Assembly: GCA_001766655.1 (NCBI GenBank)
Contig: MJCC01000033.1
Coordinates: 1 to 28,310, forward strand
DNA length: 28,310 nt
DNA from: Phytomonas francai
Taxonomy: Eukaryota > Euglenozoa > Kinetoplastea > Trypanosomatida > Trypanosomatidae
Direction of reading: 5' to 3'
Positions 16,526 to 24,902 of the stretch are shown here, piece after piece. The notes under the pieces were generated by a model. The model had not been told where the DNA came from, did no database searches, and was given only the letters and a program-made list of their open reading frames with translations. Positions within the stretch are counted from its first letter, which is position 1. Every line of letters starts with the position of its first letter. Both the position numbers and the translations under genes were made by a program.

Positions 16526-18040
16526 ATGACGCTTGAGAACTTACCAGCGCCCAAATTCGTTGGGAAGACGGACCTTTACGCGTGGCTCGCGCACCAAACG
16601 GAGTGCTTTGTCGACGGGCTCAGCAAACAGTTCACCCCGCAGGCCAACCTCGTCCTGAGTCTCGCAAACGTGGCGGCTCTGTGTTTTTACGAGCTCAACC
16701 GCTTTGCCGACGCCGCCGCGCACTTGCAGGAGTTACCGGTTAACTGGTTCGGCTTTTACCTCGTTCAGGCCCCAGGGGTGCTGGCGCTTGGGCCTTTTCA
16801 GGGGCGCCCGGCGTGCACGTCGATCCGCGCTGGGCGGGGCGTTTGCGGGAGCGTCGCGGCCTCGCGGCAGGCGCTGGTCGTGCCCGACGTCCACGCGTTT
16901 CCGGGCCACATCGCGTGCGATGTGGCCTCTGCCTCTGAGGTCGTAGTCCCCATCCTGGCGGCGGGCGGCGGCCTGCTGGGTCTGATCGACGTCGACAGCA
17001 CCCGGCCGGGGCACTTCGACGACGACGACCGGACCGGCCTCGAGGCGATCGCGGTGCTCCTCGCGCGGCACCTCGAGTTCCCGGTCGCGCGCGCCCTCGC
17101 GGCGAACCCCGCACTGTACGTCCGCGCGCTGAGCCCCCCGCTCGACCCCCGCGCGTCGGACCCCCCCACGGCCACCCTTGCATTGAGCTCTCCGACAACC
17201 ACCCCCCCGTTGGACTCCCCGACGGCCTTCCCCGAGGCCGAGCGCGTCTGCCGGCGCGTGGGGCCGTGGGCGCTGACGACGGTTCGGCTTGACCGGATCT
17301 CGGACGAGGCCGCCCTGCGCGCGCTCGGCCGCGCGACGGGCGTCGGGGCCTTCCCGGAGATCCAATTCCCGGCGAACCGCCTCGCCGCGGCCTGGGCGGG
17401 CGCGGGCGCGGCGGCGCCGCCGCTCGTCTTCGACGCGGCCGCCGTCCTCGCGGACGCCGCCGCCTTCTACGGGACGGCGTTCTACCGCGGGACGGTTCGC
17501 GGGCAGGCCGTGCTGCCGCCCACGGCCGCCTGGGCGCGCGCGCCCTTCGGCAGCCACGACGCCGGCGTCGACTGGCTCTGGCGGCACCGCTACTACGGCC
17601 TGCCGGCGGACCGCCTTCGGCCGCTCGCGCCCGGGCTCCCCGGCGTCGACTGGGCCCTCCTCCGCGATAACGCGCTGCCGATCTTCTTCTTCGGCGAGCT
17701 CGACCTCTTCGAGGACGACCTCCACGACCTCGGCGTCGTGCGCTGCTTCGTCAAGTTCCGCGCGATGGCCACCGCGCTCTTCATCCTCTTCCGCCACTTT
17801 GTGCGCATCGACCACCACCTCATTTGGATCCGCGACGTCCGGATATTCCACCGGTTCGACCAGACCCGGACGGAGGGCGGCGCCGAGGTGCCCCACATCG
17901 TCGTCCTCGAGCAGTTCGCGAGGCTCGAGCTCGGCGGGGAGGACGGCCTGGCCTGGAAGGACGTCAGCCCGGACCAGGCCTTCCAGAGGGCGACGGTGCT
18001 CAGCGAGCATACATTTTGCGTTGACACAACCCCCACCTGA
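16526..18040 (+). CDS. Fusion: free methionine-R-sulfoxide reductase (GAF) + TIP41-like domain
   Basis: 504 aa in one uninterrupted frame. Residues about 10-190 are a free Met-R-sulfoxide reductase of the YebR/fRMsr type: NWFGFYL at 73-79, LGPFQGRPAC at 88-97, GVCG at 105-108 and HIACD at 128-132. Cys 97, 107 and 131 keep the spacing of the three conserved cysteines of the bacterial enzyme (84, 94, 118), so it is probably active in reducing free Met-R-O with a thioredoxin-like partner. A Pro/Ser/Thr-rich linker spans about 200-236. From W248 on it matches TIP41/TIPRL, the regulator that binds PP2A-type catalytic subunits: LPIFFFGELDLFEDDLHDLG (384-403), then VKFRAM (409-414) and RIDHHLIWIRDVR. 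ATG 16526 is the first after the acceptor. Coding DNA from about 16800 is very GC-rich. Domain identities are firm; the functional link between redox repair and PP2A control is inference. Confidence 0.9.
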   Translation: MTLENLPAPKFVGKTDLYAWLAHQTECFVDGLSKQFTPQANLVLSLANVAALCFYELNRFADAAAHLQELPVNWFGFYLVQAPGVLALGPFQGRPACTSIRAGRGVCGSVAASRQALVVPDVHAFPGHIACDVASASEVVVPILAAGGGLLGLIDVDSTRPGHFDDDDRTGLEAIAVLLARHLEFPVARALAANPALYVRALSPPLDPRASDPPTATLALSSPTTTPPLDSPTAFPEAERVCRRVGPWALTTVRLDRISDEAALRALGRATGVGAFPEIQFPANRLAAAWAGAGAAAPPLVFDAAAVLADAAAFYGTAFYRGTVRGQAVLPPTAAWARAPFGSHDAGVDWLWRHRYYGLPADRLRPLAPGLPGVDWALLRDNALPIFFFGELDLFEDDLHDLGVVRCFVKFRAMATALFILFRHFVRIDHHLIWIRDVRIFHRFDQTRTEGGAEVPHIVVLEQFARLELGGEDGLAWKDVSPDQAFQRATVLSEHTFCVDTTPT

Positions 18041-18063
18041 GGGGGGGGGGGGGGGGGGGGGGG
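18041..18063 (+). repeat. G23 homopolymer directly after the stop codon
   Basis: Twenty-three consecutive G begin on the base after the TGA at 18038-18040. The run can form G-quadruplexes in DNA and mRNA and is prone to length change. Exact length may be unreliable. Confidence 0.95.
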
Positions 18064-18091
18064 TTGTTACTTTGAGTTAGATTTGTTTGCC

Positions 18092-18114
18092 ATATATATA
18101 TATATATATATATA
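18092..18114. repeat. (AT)n microsatellite
   Basis: About 23 bases of alternating AT in the 3' UTR or spacer after the fRMsr-TIP41 gene. Confidence 0.93.
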
Positions 18115-19554
18115 GGTTTATGGAAAGCTTGTCGATGGGAGACACATTCTGTGAAATTCGCACATGACATTTTAGCTGTGTTTCCCTTCAAGCCGCAACT
18201 TTATCGAATTACTGTATGCCGAAAAGTTCACATCTTCATGGGCCATATTTTCCTTTTAGTTTTCTTTTAGAGGAACCCTCTAAACAGGCTCTTGGAATGG
18301 AACTCCACGTATTTTGCATGAAGACTAGGCGTATTCAGATTGACCTTGTAAAAAAAAAAAAAGAATCCATCGATTTCTAATCATCCCACTTCAAGTTATT
18401 CACCCATTATCATCAATTTGTTGCTGTGCATATCATCATAAGACATTAGGAAAAGTAGGTTTGTAATGGAATGGGGAGTTACTAAGAGCTACCACGGGTA
18501 TTTTCTTCTTTATCCACTCCAGAGGACAGCGAAAAAGTACCACGTGACACATTCTGCGGACAAGGATGGGCACAGTAAGCTTTTATGGAAAATGAAAAAG
18601 AGTCTGGGTACCTGAGTTCATGAAATCTTGTGTGTTTGTGCTAATGCGCTTCATTTTTTTTTTTTTTAAAGGTTGTTCGCATATTCGCTATGGAGGTAAC
18701 TCTGTCAGTGATTGACGTGACTGTAGAAATGGTGCCGAAAGAGAATGCTTGCCGTTTACCAAATAATAGTAACACATCTTTTTCCATTCAGGACTGAAAA
18801 TTGTTTCTTCTAAGTGCCTGCATACCTGAATTTATTTCTTAATCTATTAACAATATACTCTCCAAGTGACCGTAGCGGTTTACATATTTTCGCATAGAAA
18901 GGCAGTCATCTCCTGCAGAGAGGTGTGTCGTGGTGATTGGAGCTCTCAAGGATGAGATCCGTATTTTCCAGTTCGTGCGTTCACAAAACTCTTGTGCGAA
19001 TCGCCGGTGTTTGATGGAAAAGTGGATTTCTCGGCCTCAATCAGGAGGATTCCTTCACGATACCTAGGTCTGCTGGCCGGAGGAGGCAGCCACTCACAGA
19101 GGCGGTGCAATGCCGCTGCGCTTTGGGGAATGTTTTTAGCGGTATGATACCTGCGTGAAAAGGGGGTACTATTGTCGCGACCTTTCCATGTCTCTTGTTT
19201 TACGTATGAGAAATTAACCTGACAAATAATGTGAGCAGCCAACAACAACAAAAAAAGAACACTAAAACATAATGTGGTGCAGGTGTGCAGAAACCAAATG
19301 AGTGTATTACCAATGAAGGATACGTGTCCCATAAGAAGCTCGGCTTATCGTGCTGAAAGGATCTTTGAATTTTGTTTTAGTTTTGTGTTTCGAAAATTTT
19401 AGTCCAAACGAATTCTTTTTCATAAAGCTGTCGTTATATTAATTATTCTTTTTTTATTTTTCAGAGTGAAAGCAAGCCGTTGCCTTCTGTAACGCTTCCG
19501 GAATCTAAGCTGCGGTTTACCCAAATCTTTCGGCGAGCTGTTCGTTCAGTTCGC
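18115..19554. other. Intergenic region, no supported gene
   Basis: About 1.4 kb of mostly AT-rich DNA with an A-run at 18350-18361 and a T-run near 18655-18668. A longer frame on the minus strand (18946-19332) opposes the gene direction and has no domain pattern. The right end carries the acceptor for the next gene. Confidence 0.6.
19447..19464 (+). promoter_or_regulatory. Trans-splice acceptor for the PLPBP gene
   Basis: TTCTTTTTTTATTTTTCAG, with AG at 19463-19464, is a near-ideal polypyrimidine-AG signal. No ATG lies between it and 19555, which fixes the start codon with a 5' UTR of 90 nt. Confidence 0.75.
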
Positions 19555-20292
19555 ATGACCTCCTATGACTTCGCCAGCGAGCCCACCGCGGCGGAGCTGA
19601 TAGCGAATTACCGGCGGGTCCTGGACGACATCCGCGAGGTCGGCGGCAGCCGCGCGGTGGAGCTCGTGGCGGTGAGCAAAACGAAGTCGCCGGCGTGCAT
19701 TAAATGCCTATACGACGCGGGCCACCGCGCCTTCGGCGAGAACTACGTGCAGGAGGTGGTGGAGAAGGCGGGGGGGCTGCCGGGGGACATCGCCTGGCAC
19801 TTCATCGGGCACCTGCAGAGCAATAAGGTGCGCGATCTCCTGCTCGGCGTGCCCTCGCTCGCCGTCGTGCAGACCGTCGACAGCGCGCGGCTGGCGGACA
19901 AGCTCGAGGTGGGCTGCGAGCAGTACCGCGGGGGGCGCCCGCTGGAGGTGTTTCTGCAGGTCAACACGAGCGGGGAGGCGGCGAAGAGCGGGGCCGCGCC
20001 CGGGGCCGACGTGCGCGCGCTCGCCGCGCACATCACCGCGCGCTGCCCGCACCTCCGCCTGGGCGGGCTCATGACGATCGGCTTGCCGGGGCCCGCGGGG
20101 GGGGCGGCGGACTTCGCCTGCCTCGCGGAATGCCGGGAGGCGGTCGCGCGGGACTGCGGGGTGGCGCCCGAGGCCCTCGCGCTGTCGATGGGGATGAGCG
20201 CGGACTACCGGGACGCGATCGAGGCGGGCGCGACGACGGTGCGCGTCGGCACCGTCCTCTTCGGCCAGCGCGCGCGAAAGGCCGCGGGGTAG
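19555..20292 (+). CDS. PLPBP: PLP homeostasis protein (YggS/PLPBP/PROSC family)
   Basis: 245 aa, close to the bacterial YggS length of 234. It is a single alanine-racemase-like TIM barrel without a second domain. The PLP lysine is K42 in VAVSKTKS (38-45). FGENYVQE follows at 60-67, then WHFIGHLQSNK, the hallmark GMSADYRDAIEAGATTVRVG block and LFGQRARK at the end. The family binds pyridoxal 5'-phosphate without a known catalytic activity and buffers PLP in cytosol or mitochondria. The open frame extends 25 codons upstream only from a TTG; that stretch is Arg-rich and resembles a mitochondrial presequence, but without an ATG it is taken as 5' UTR. Coding DNA is much more GC-rich than its flanks. 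Confidence 0.92.
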   Translation: MTSYDFASEPTAAELIANYRRVLDDIREVGGSRAVELVAVSKTKSPACIKCLYDAGHRAFGENYVQEVVEKAGGLPGDIAWHFIGHLQSNKVRDLLLGVPSLAVVQTVDSARLADKLEVGCEQYRGGRPLEVFLQVNTSGEAAKSGAAPGADVRALAAHITARCPHLRLGGLMTIGLPGPAGGAADFACLAECREAVARDCGVAPEALALSMGMSADYRDAIEAGATTVRVGTVLFGQRARKAAG

Positions 20293-20516
20293 ACGCGCGG
20301 ACGGTCCCGGGCCACCGCCTTTGCATGGATGCCGAGTAGGAATCAAACGCGGCTAGGCTGTCGTTTCACTAAAAGAAAGTTTCTATTTTAGTTCGTATGC
20401 GGTCATCGAGGTAAGGTAAAAAAAATGAAACCAGGTGCAGGGTCGGTCTATGACCTGTCTGTGTACCTAAAACCACGATAAGAAGACTTGGTTGGCTACC
20501 ATGTGGTGTCTGTTTG

Positions 20517-20562
20517 AAATTTTATTCTCCTCTCTGTTCTACTTTTGTTCTATACATGCGAG
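20517..20562 (+). promoter_or_regulatory. Candidate trans-splice acceptor for the 20747 gene
   Basis: A 37-base T/C-rich stretch (20517-20553) is followed by AG at 20561-20562. The ATG at 20555 lies before this AG and would be removed. No ATG then occurs until 20747, so the start is well determined and the microsatellites fall in the 5' UTR. Confidence 0.6.
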
Positions 20563-20568
20563 CATTTC

Positions 20569-20587
20569 GGAGGAGGAGGAGGAGGAG
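20569..20587. repeat. (GGA)6 tract
   Basis: Six GGA units in the predicted 5' UTR of the gene at 20747. Confidence 0.9.
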
Positions 20588-20656
20588 AGCCTGCCTTCTC
20601 GTACACATTTTTGTCCATCGAAAAAGGGCTTCCCGAAAACCTGGAAAGGAGGAGCC

Positions 20657-20659
<3 letters not shown>

Positions 20660-20712
<53 letters not shown>

Positions 20713-20733
20713 GTGTGTGTGTGTGTGTGTGTG
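20660..20733. repeat. Compound microsatellite (TA)25(TG)12
   Basis: 50 bases of alternating TA (20660-20709) run straight into 24 bases of TG (20710-20733), ending 13 bases before the start codon at 20747. TA blocks can fold into hairpins, and length variation here would change the leader of the mRNA. Confidence 0.95.
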
Positions 20734-20746
20734 CCGATATCGATCG

Positions 20747-22063
20747 ATGGCGCAAAGGTTACTCATATTGATCGACATGCGCGCATCCGAGGAGGAAGCT
20801 TTCCTCTCATTTCGCGAAACCATTTCAAGCCACTGCGGTGAGTTGTTCACTATGGCTTTTCTAGCCCACACGCCGGTCTTGGTTTCCTTTCACCTACTTT
20901 ATTTGCGCAGTTCAGAGACAATTCTTGACAACGTTCCGCTTCATCATGACGATTTCGGGTTACCACACATCCTAAAGCAATTGATGCGCCTCCCAACCGA
21001 GACGTTTCGCAAAAACCACGTAAAGGACGTTCAAATCCATAGTAATTCGACTATCGTTTCACAGATTCATCGTCTCTGCAGCGTCGAAAACGATGGAGAC
21101 GGTTTTCATTCGACTATCCTCTTCGCAACATCGTTTCTGACCTACTCTGAATGCTTTTGTTTATTTACGAACTTCACGATCGACGCATCGTATGAATTTC
21201 ATTGCATCTCTGCGCACAGCGCTTCGATATATATAGGCTCCTGCAGGATGGGAGCGCAAGGGTGGCTCCACTGGTGCTTGCCCGATCCATACAGCGTCAA
21301 GGCACTTCTACAGGTGGTTTTGGAGAAACCACTCTTGAGGGTTGTCCCGGTACCTGTCTTTTTAAAAATAGGATCTCTCTCCGTTTGGTGTGAAGCGCGG
21401 CGGACGTACCTGTCCGTTTTGCCCCGGTCCACCACGATGGAAAGCCTCACGCACGTGCGGGGCCGGGAGGCGGACCTCGTCTTTGACGGCCTTCGTCTCG
21501 TGCATTCCCACGTCGACCGAAGCCGTGCGCGCGGCGTGGAGGGGCCCGTCAGCCTCGACGTTGAGGCCCTGATGGACCATCGTGCGGTTGACGAGACGTG
21601 TTTGTACGGGGATACGTGGGTGCTGTCCGCCGCGGCCCCCCCCCTCCCGAACGCGCGCGATCACGGATCCCCCGCCCCGACGCCCCTCAAACTCGTTTAC
21701 GACTGCTTTAAAGCGGACGTTTTGGTGTGTTCAAGCGCGTCTGCGAATTTCGGCCCGCCGCACCAACTGGCGCCGCAGCGCGCGTGTGTTTTGGTCTACT
21801 TTTTGGACCGCAGTAGGATGCTTCTGCGGCAGATCATACCGTCGGAAATACGGAGGGCATTTATGCCTTCGCCACAGCATCTATTAAAGGAAGATGCTGC
21901 CCCGGCAAAGCAACTGACGGATATTCGCGGATATCTACTTGAACGGAGCAGACATGGCGATTTTTGTTTCGATAATTTAACGCAGGGAAATGTATGCCAG
22001 GTGGTTTCAGACCTCGAAACGGTACAAAAGTATCGCGTTGAGCTTTTTAGAATCTTACGTTAA
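20747..22063 (+). CDS. Unknown protein, possible M1AP-like / vWA-like fold
   Basis: 438 aa, not confidently recognised. The N-terminus RLLILIDMRAS followed by a helix looks like the first strand of a von Willebrand A-like alpha/beta fold, although the metal-binding DxSxS is not present. A second hydrophobic strand (LVSFHLLYL) and a later FLTYSECFCLF segment recall the N-terminal order of the vertebrate meiotic protein M1AP, and a C-terminal VLVYFLDRSRMLLRQIIP region recalls its C-terminal part. This is memory-based and weak. No signal peptide, membrane helix or zinc cluster is evident. The reading frame continues upstream through the TA/TG tract, but ATG 20747 is the first after the acceptor. 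The middle (about 21400-21800) is GC-rich, the rest AT-moderate. Confidence 0.7.
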   Translation: MAQRLLILIDMRASEEEAFLSFRETISSHCGELFTMAFLAHTPVLVSFHLLYLRSSETILDNVPLHHDDFGLPHILKQLMRLPTETFRKNHVKDVQIHSNSTIVSQIHRLCSVENDGDGFHSTILFATSFLTYSECFCLFTNFTIDASYEFHCISAHSASIYIGSCRMGAQGWLHWCLPDPYSVKALLQVVLEKPLLRVVPVPVFLKIGSLSVWCEARRTYLSVLPRSTTMESLTHVRGREADLVFDGLRLVHSHVDRSRARGVEGPVSLDVEALMDHRAVDETCLYGDTWVLSAAAPPLPNARDHGSPAPTPLKLVYDCFKADVLVCSSASANFGPPHQLAPQRACVLVYFLDRSRMLLRQIIPSEIRRAFMPSPQHLLKEDAAPAKQLTDIRGYLLERSRHGDFCFDNLTQGNVCQVVSDLETVQKYRVELFRILR

Positions 22064-22429
22064 CTCAGAGCGACACGTACTTTTATGCCGTGTGCATTAT
22101 TATCTTTTTTTTTTTTTTTAAACATCGCGCAAGTATGCTAATGCAGTTCTAATAATTATTTATCCTTTCTTTTTTTTTTTTACTTTTTCTGCTTCTACAT
22201 ATTTTAAATTGACAAGTTTGTCCACTATACTTCCTAAAGTTCTTTGTTTGCGCGTTTGGACAGACTTTATGGGCGCGTGTACGTGTGTGGGACTTTAAAC
22301 CTTCCTGTAAAAAGGAAAAAGTTTAATGCATTACTTTTCCTTTCCATTCCTTCTGTATCCTTCCCCTCCCATTTTTTTTCTCCTGTTTATCGAACACTTA
22401 GGTCGTAAACACCGTCTGCTTAGGTTTTA

Positions 22430-22454
22430 TTGCGTTTCTCCCCTCTCGTCTCAG
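22430..22454 (+). promoter_or_regulatory. Trans-splice acceptor for the V-ATPase a gene
   Basis: GCGTTTCTCCCCTCTCGTCTCAG, with AG at 22453-22454. No ATG lies between it and 22572, so the start is well supported with a 5' UTR of about 117 nt. Confidence 0.65.
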
Positions 22455-22571
22455 TTCTTGCTGAAACGAGCTTAGCGTGATTTATTTATTTTAGTAAGTT
22501 ATTTTTTTCGCTTTTTGTTCCTTTGATAGCCACTTTGGTTCGTTCCTTCCTCTTCCTCTACACGCTTCGAG

Positions 22572-24902
22572 ATGCCGGTAGAAGCCTGCAGTGGGCTTTG
22601 GCGTTCGGAGGACATGGTCATTCTCTCTCTTCAGATGCAGCGCGAGGTGGCCCATGACGCGATCCTGAAGCTTGGCGAGATCGGCATGTTTCAATTTCAC
22701 GACCTGAACGAAGGCCTCAGCCCCTTCCAGCGGGACTTTGTCCAGGAGGTGCGCCACTGTGATGACATGGAGCGCAAGATACGCTTCCTCCGGGATGAGA
22801 TTAACAAGTCCGGCGTGATAGGTATTCCTCAGGACGGCGCCAAGGGTGAGACGATGTTTTCCCTCGAGCAAAAGGTCGAGGAGGTTTATAACGAAGTGGT
22901 GGAGTTCAAGAAGCAGTACCAAGCCCTTATCGTGGAGTACAACTACACACGGGAGCACCTTGAGATCATTAACCACGAGTTTAGCAGGGTGTCCGGTGAT
23001 AGTCTGAAGATCCTCACCGGCGTCGTACCGAAGGACCGGCTCGCGACCGTCGAGCGCATGGTCCACTGGGTGACCCGGGGGAACTCGATCCTGCGCACGG
23101 ACGACATCGAGGCCCCCTTTTATACCGCGCAGGCGAACGAGCCGGTGCGAAAGGCCGTGTTCGTGATCTACTTCTCCGCGGCCCGGCTGCGCGAGCGGCT
23201 CGTGCGGCTGTGCGAGGTGAACGGCGCGACGCTCTACCCCCACGCGGACTCCGCGGAGTCGATGCAGGCGATGCAGGGCAGCCTGCTCGCGCGGCTCGAG
23301 GGGGTCGCGGCGACGCTTCGGCAGTCCGCGCAGCGCCAGCGGCAGCTCCTCCTCAGCGTCGCCGCGTCCGCGCAGGGCTGGCATCGCGCGGTGCTCACCG
23401 AGCGCGCGGTCTTCGCGATGATGAACCGCGTGCAGTTCAGCGGGTCGACCGCGGTCGCGCGCGGGTGGGCGCCGACGCGCGCGCTCGACGACATCCGCGC
23501 GGCCCTCGTCGAGGCGGACCACCTCAGCGGGGCGCAGGTCGCCACCGTCATCGAGCGCGTCGTCAGCGCGGAAAAGCCCCCGACGTACTTCCGCACGAAC
23601 AAATTCACCGCCTCCTTCCAGAGCATCGTTGACAGCTACGGTATCGCGCAGTACAAGGAGGTCAACCCGGGCGTCTTCACCATTGTCACCTTTCCGTACC
23701 TCTTCGGGATCATGTTCGGCGACGTCGGTCATGGCCTCATTCTCACCCTTGCGGCCGCCTACCTGGTGATCAAGGAGAAGAGTTTTGAGGGGAGACAACT
23801 GAATGAGATCTTCGGCATGATCTTTGGCGGACGCTACCTGCTGCTCTTCATGGGGTTCTTCGCGGTCTACATGGGGCTCCTGTACAACGAGATGTTTGGC
23901 TTTTCGGTCGAGATCTTCACCTCTGCCTACCGCTGGCCAGAGCTCTTGCCGGGTGGGCAAGGCGGCGTGATCTACCCATCCTACCCCGACGGCCTTACGA
24001 GCCTGAAGCCCGACGCGCCGGTTATCTTCGGCGTCGACTCGGCCTGGGAGGGCGCCGAGAACAAGCTCGAGGTCTATAACTCGATCAAGATGAAGTGCTC
24101 CGTGATCGTTGGGGTGGTTCAGATGATCGCGGGGGTGGTCTTGTCCCTCTTCAACTACCGCTACTTCAACAACGCGATCCGGGTGCGGTACCGGTTTATC
24201 CCGGAGGTCGTGTTCCTGTCCTGCACCTTTGGCTACATGTGCCTTCTCATCGTCGTCAAGTGGCTGACGACCTGGCAGGACGTCAACGACGCGCCGTCGC
24301 TGCTGGAGACGATGACGGACTTCTTCCTCTCCCCTGGGACGGTGCGGCTGCCGCTCTTTACCGGGCAGGCCGTCCTGCAGGTGGTGCTGCTGTTGGTTTC
24401 CGCCGCGTGCGTGCCGTGTCTGCTCTGCATCGAGCCGTACATGCAAAAGAAGAAGTACAGCGACCACATGCGGTACCGCTCACTCCACCGCTCCTTCAGC
24501 GATGAGGTCGAGGAGGTCGAGGAGGAGTTTCAGCTTGGGGAGGTGATCATACACCAAATTATCCATACCATCGAGTACGTCCTCGGCTGCGTCTCGAACA
24601 CGGCATCCTATCTGCGTCTGTGGGCACTGTCACTCGCACATTCACAGCTCTCTGAGGTGTTTTGGAAATTCTCCTTCCTTCTAGCCATCGACCTGGACGG
24701 CGGTTCGGGGGTGATCGTCTTCTTTGGCTTTGCGGTGTGGATGGCAGCTACCCTTGGTGTACTGCTGGGGATGGAGTCCTTGTCCGCGTTTTTGCATGCG
24801 TTGCGTCTTCACTGGGTAGAGTTTAACAATAAGTTTTATGCCGCGGACGGCTACCCGTTTGAACCTTTTGATCTTGTGGAGGTATTGACGGTTGTTCGTT
24901 GA
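22572..24902 (+). CDS. VPH1: V-type H+-ATPase subunit a (Vph1/Stv1 family)
   Basis: 776 aa, slightly shorter than the usual 800-850. Residues 1 to about 365 form the cytosolic arm and open with WRSEDMVILSLQMQREVAHD and FHDLNEG, as in all eukaryotic a subunits. The membrane half starts at about 367 with FTIVTFPYLFGIMFGDVGHG. Eight or so hydrophobic segments follow, including ASYLRLWALSLAHSQLSE with the essential proton-path arginine at R682. The C-terminal hallmark HWVEFNNKFYAADGYPFEPF is at 747-766. It would couple c-ring rotation to proton transfer in acidocalcisomes, lysosomes or other acidic compartments. All key residues are present. Within the gene, about 23040-23640 is far more GC-rich than either side, without a break in frame. 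Confidence 0.97.
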   Translation: MPVEACSGLWRSEDMVILSLQMQREVAHDAILKLGEIGMFQFHDLNEGLSPFQRDFVQEVRHCDDMERKIRFLRDEINKSGVIGIPQDGAKGETMFSLEQKVEEVYNEVVEFKKQYQALIVEYNYTREHLEIINHEFSRVSGDSLKILTGVVPKDRLATVERMVHWVTRGNSILRTDDIEAPFYTAQANEPVRKAVFVIYFSAARLRERLVRLCEVNGATLYPHADSAESMQAMQGSLLARLEGVAATLRQSAQRQRQLLLSVAASAQGWHRAVLTERAVFAMMNRVQFSGSTAVARGWAPTRALDDIRAALVEADHLSGAQVATVIERVVSAEKPPTYFRTNKFTASFQSIVDSYGIAQYKEVNPGVFTIVTFPYLFGIMFGDVGHGLILTLAAAYLVIKEKSFEGRQLNEIFGMIFGGRYLLLFMGFFAVYMGLLYNEMFGFSVEIFTSAYRWPELLPGGQGGVIYPSYPDGLTSLKPDAPVIFGVDSAWEGAENKLEVYNSIKMKCSVIVGVVQMIAGVVLSLFNYRYFNNAIRVRYRFIPEVVFLSCTFGYMCLLIVVKWLTTWQDVNDAPSLLETMTDFFLSPGTVRLPLFTGQAVLQVVLLLVSAACVPCLLCIEPYMQKKKYSDHMRYRSLHRSFSDEVEEVEEEFQLGEVIIHQIIHTIEYVLGCVSNTASYLRLWALSLAHSQLSEVFWKFSFLLAIDLDGGSGVIVFFGFAVWMAATLGVLLGMESLSAFLHALRLHWVEFNNKFYAADGYPFEPFDLVEVLTVVR

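Noticed and set aside
16733..18010. Minus-strand open frame of 425 codons
   Set aside because: Shadow of the GC-rich fRMsr-TIP41 gene; composition is Arg/Ala/Glu repeats and no acceptor or terminator context fits.
18946..19332. Minus-strand frame of 128 codons in the spacer before PLPBP
   Set aside because: Opposes the transcription direction of the cluster and has no recognisable pattern; a lineage-specific gene cannot be fully excluded.
20492..20746. N-terminal extension of the 20747 gene through the TA/TG repeat
   Set aside because: It contains the polypyrimidine tract and acceptor; the translation is a repeat-encoded Tyr-Ile and Cys-Val run.
22491..24467. Long open frame (658 codons) on the minus strand
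   Set aside because: It mirrors the V-ATPase a gene, which is certain. The open minus frame comes from GC-rich codon bias; its translation is His/Arg/Asp-rich without domain pattern.
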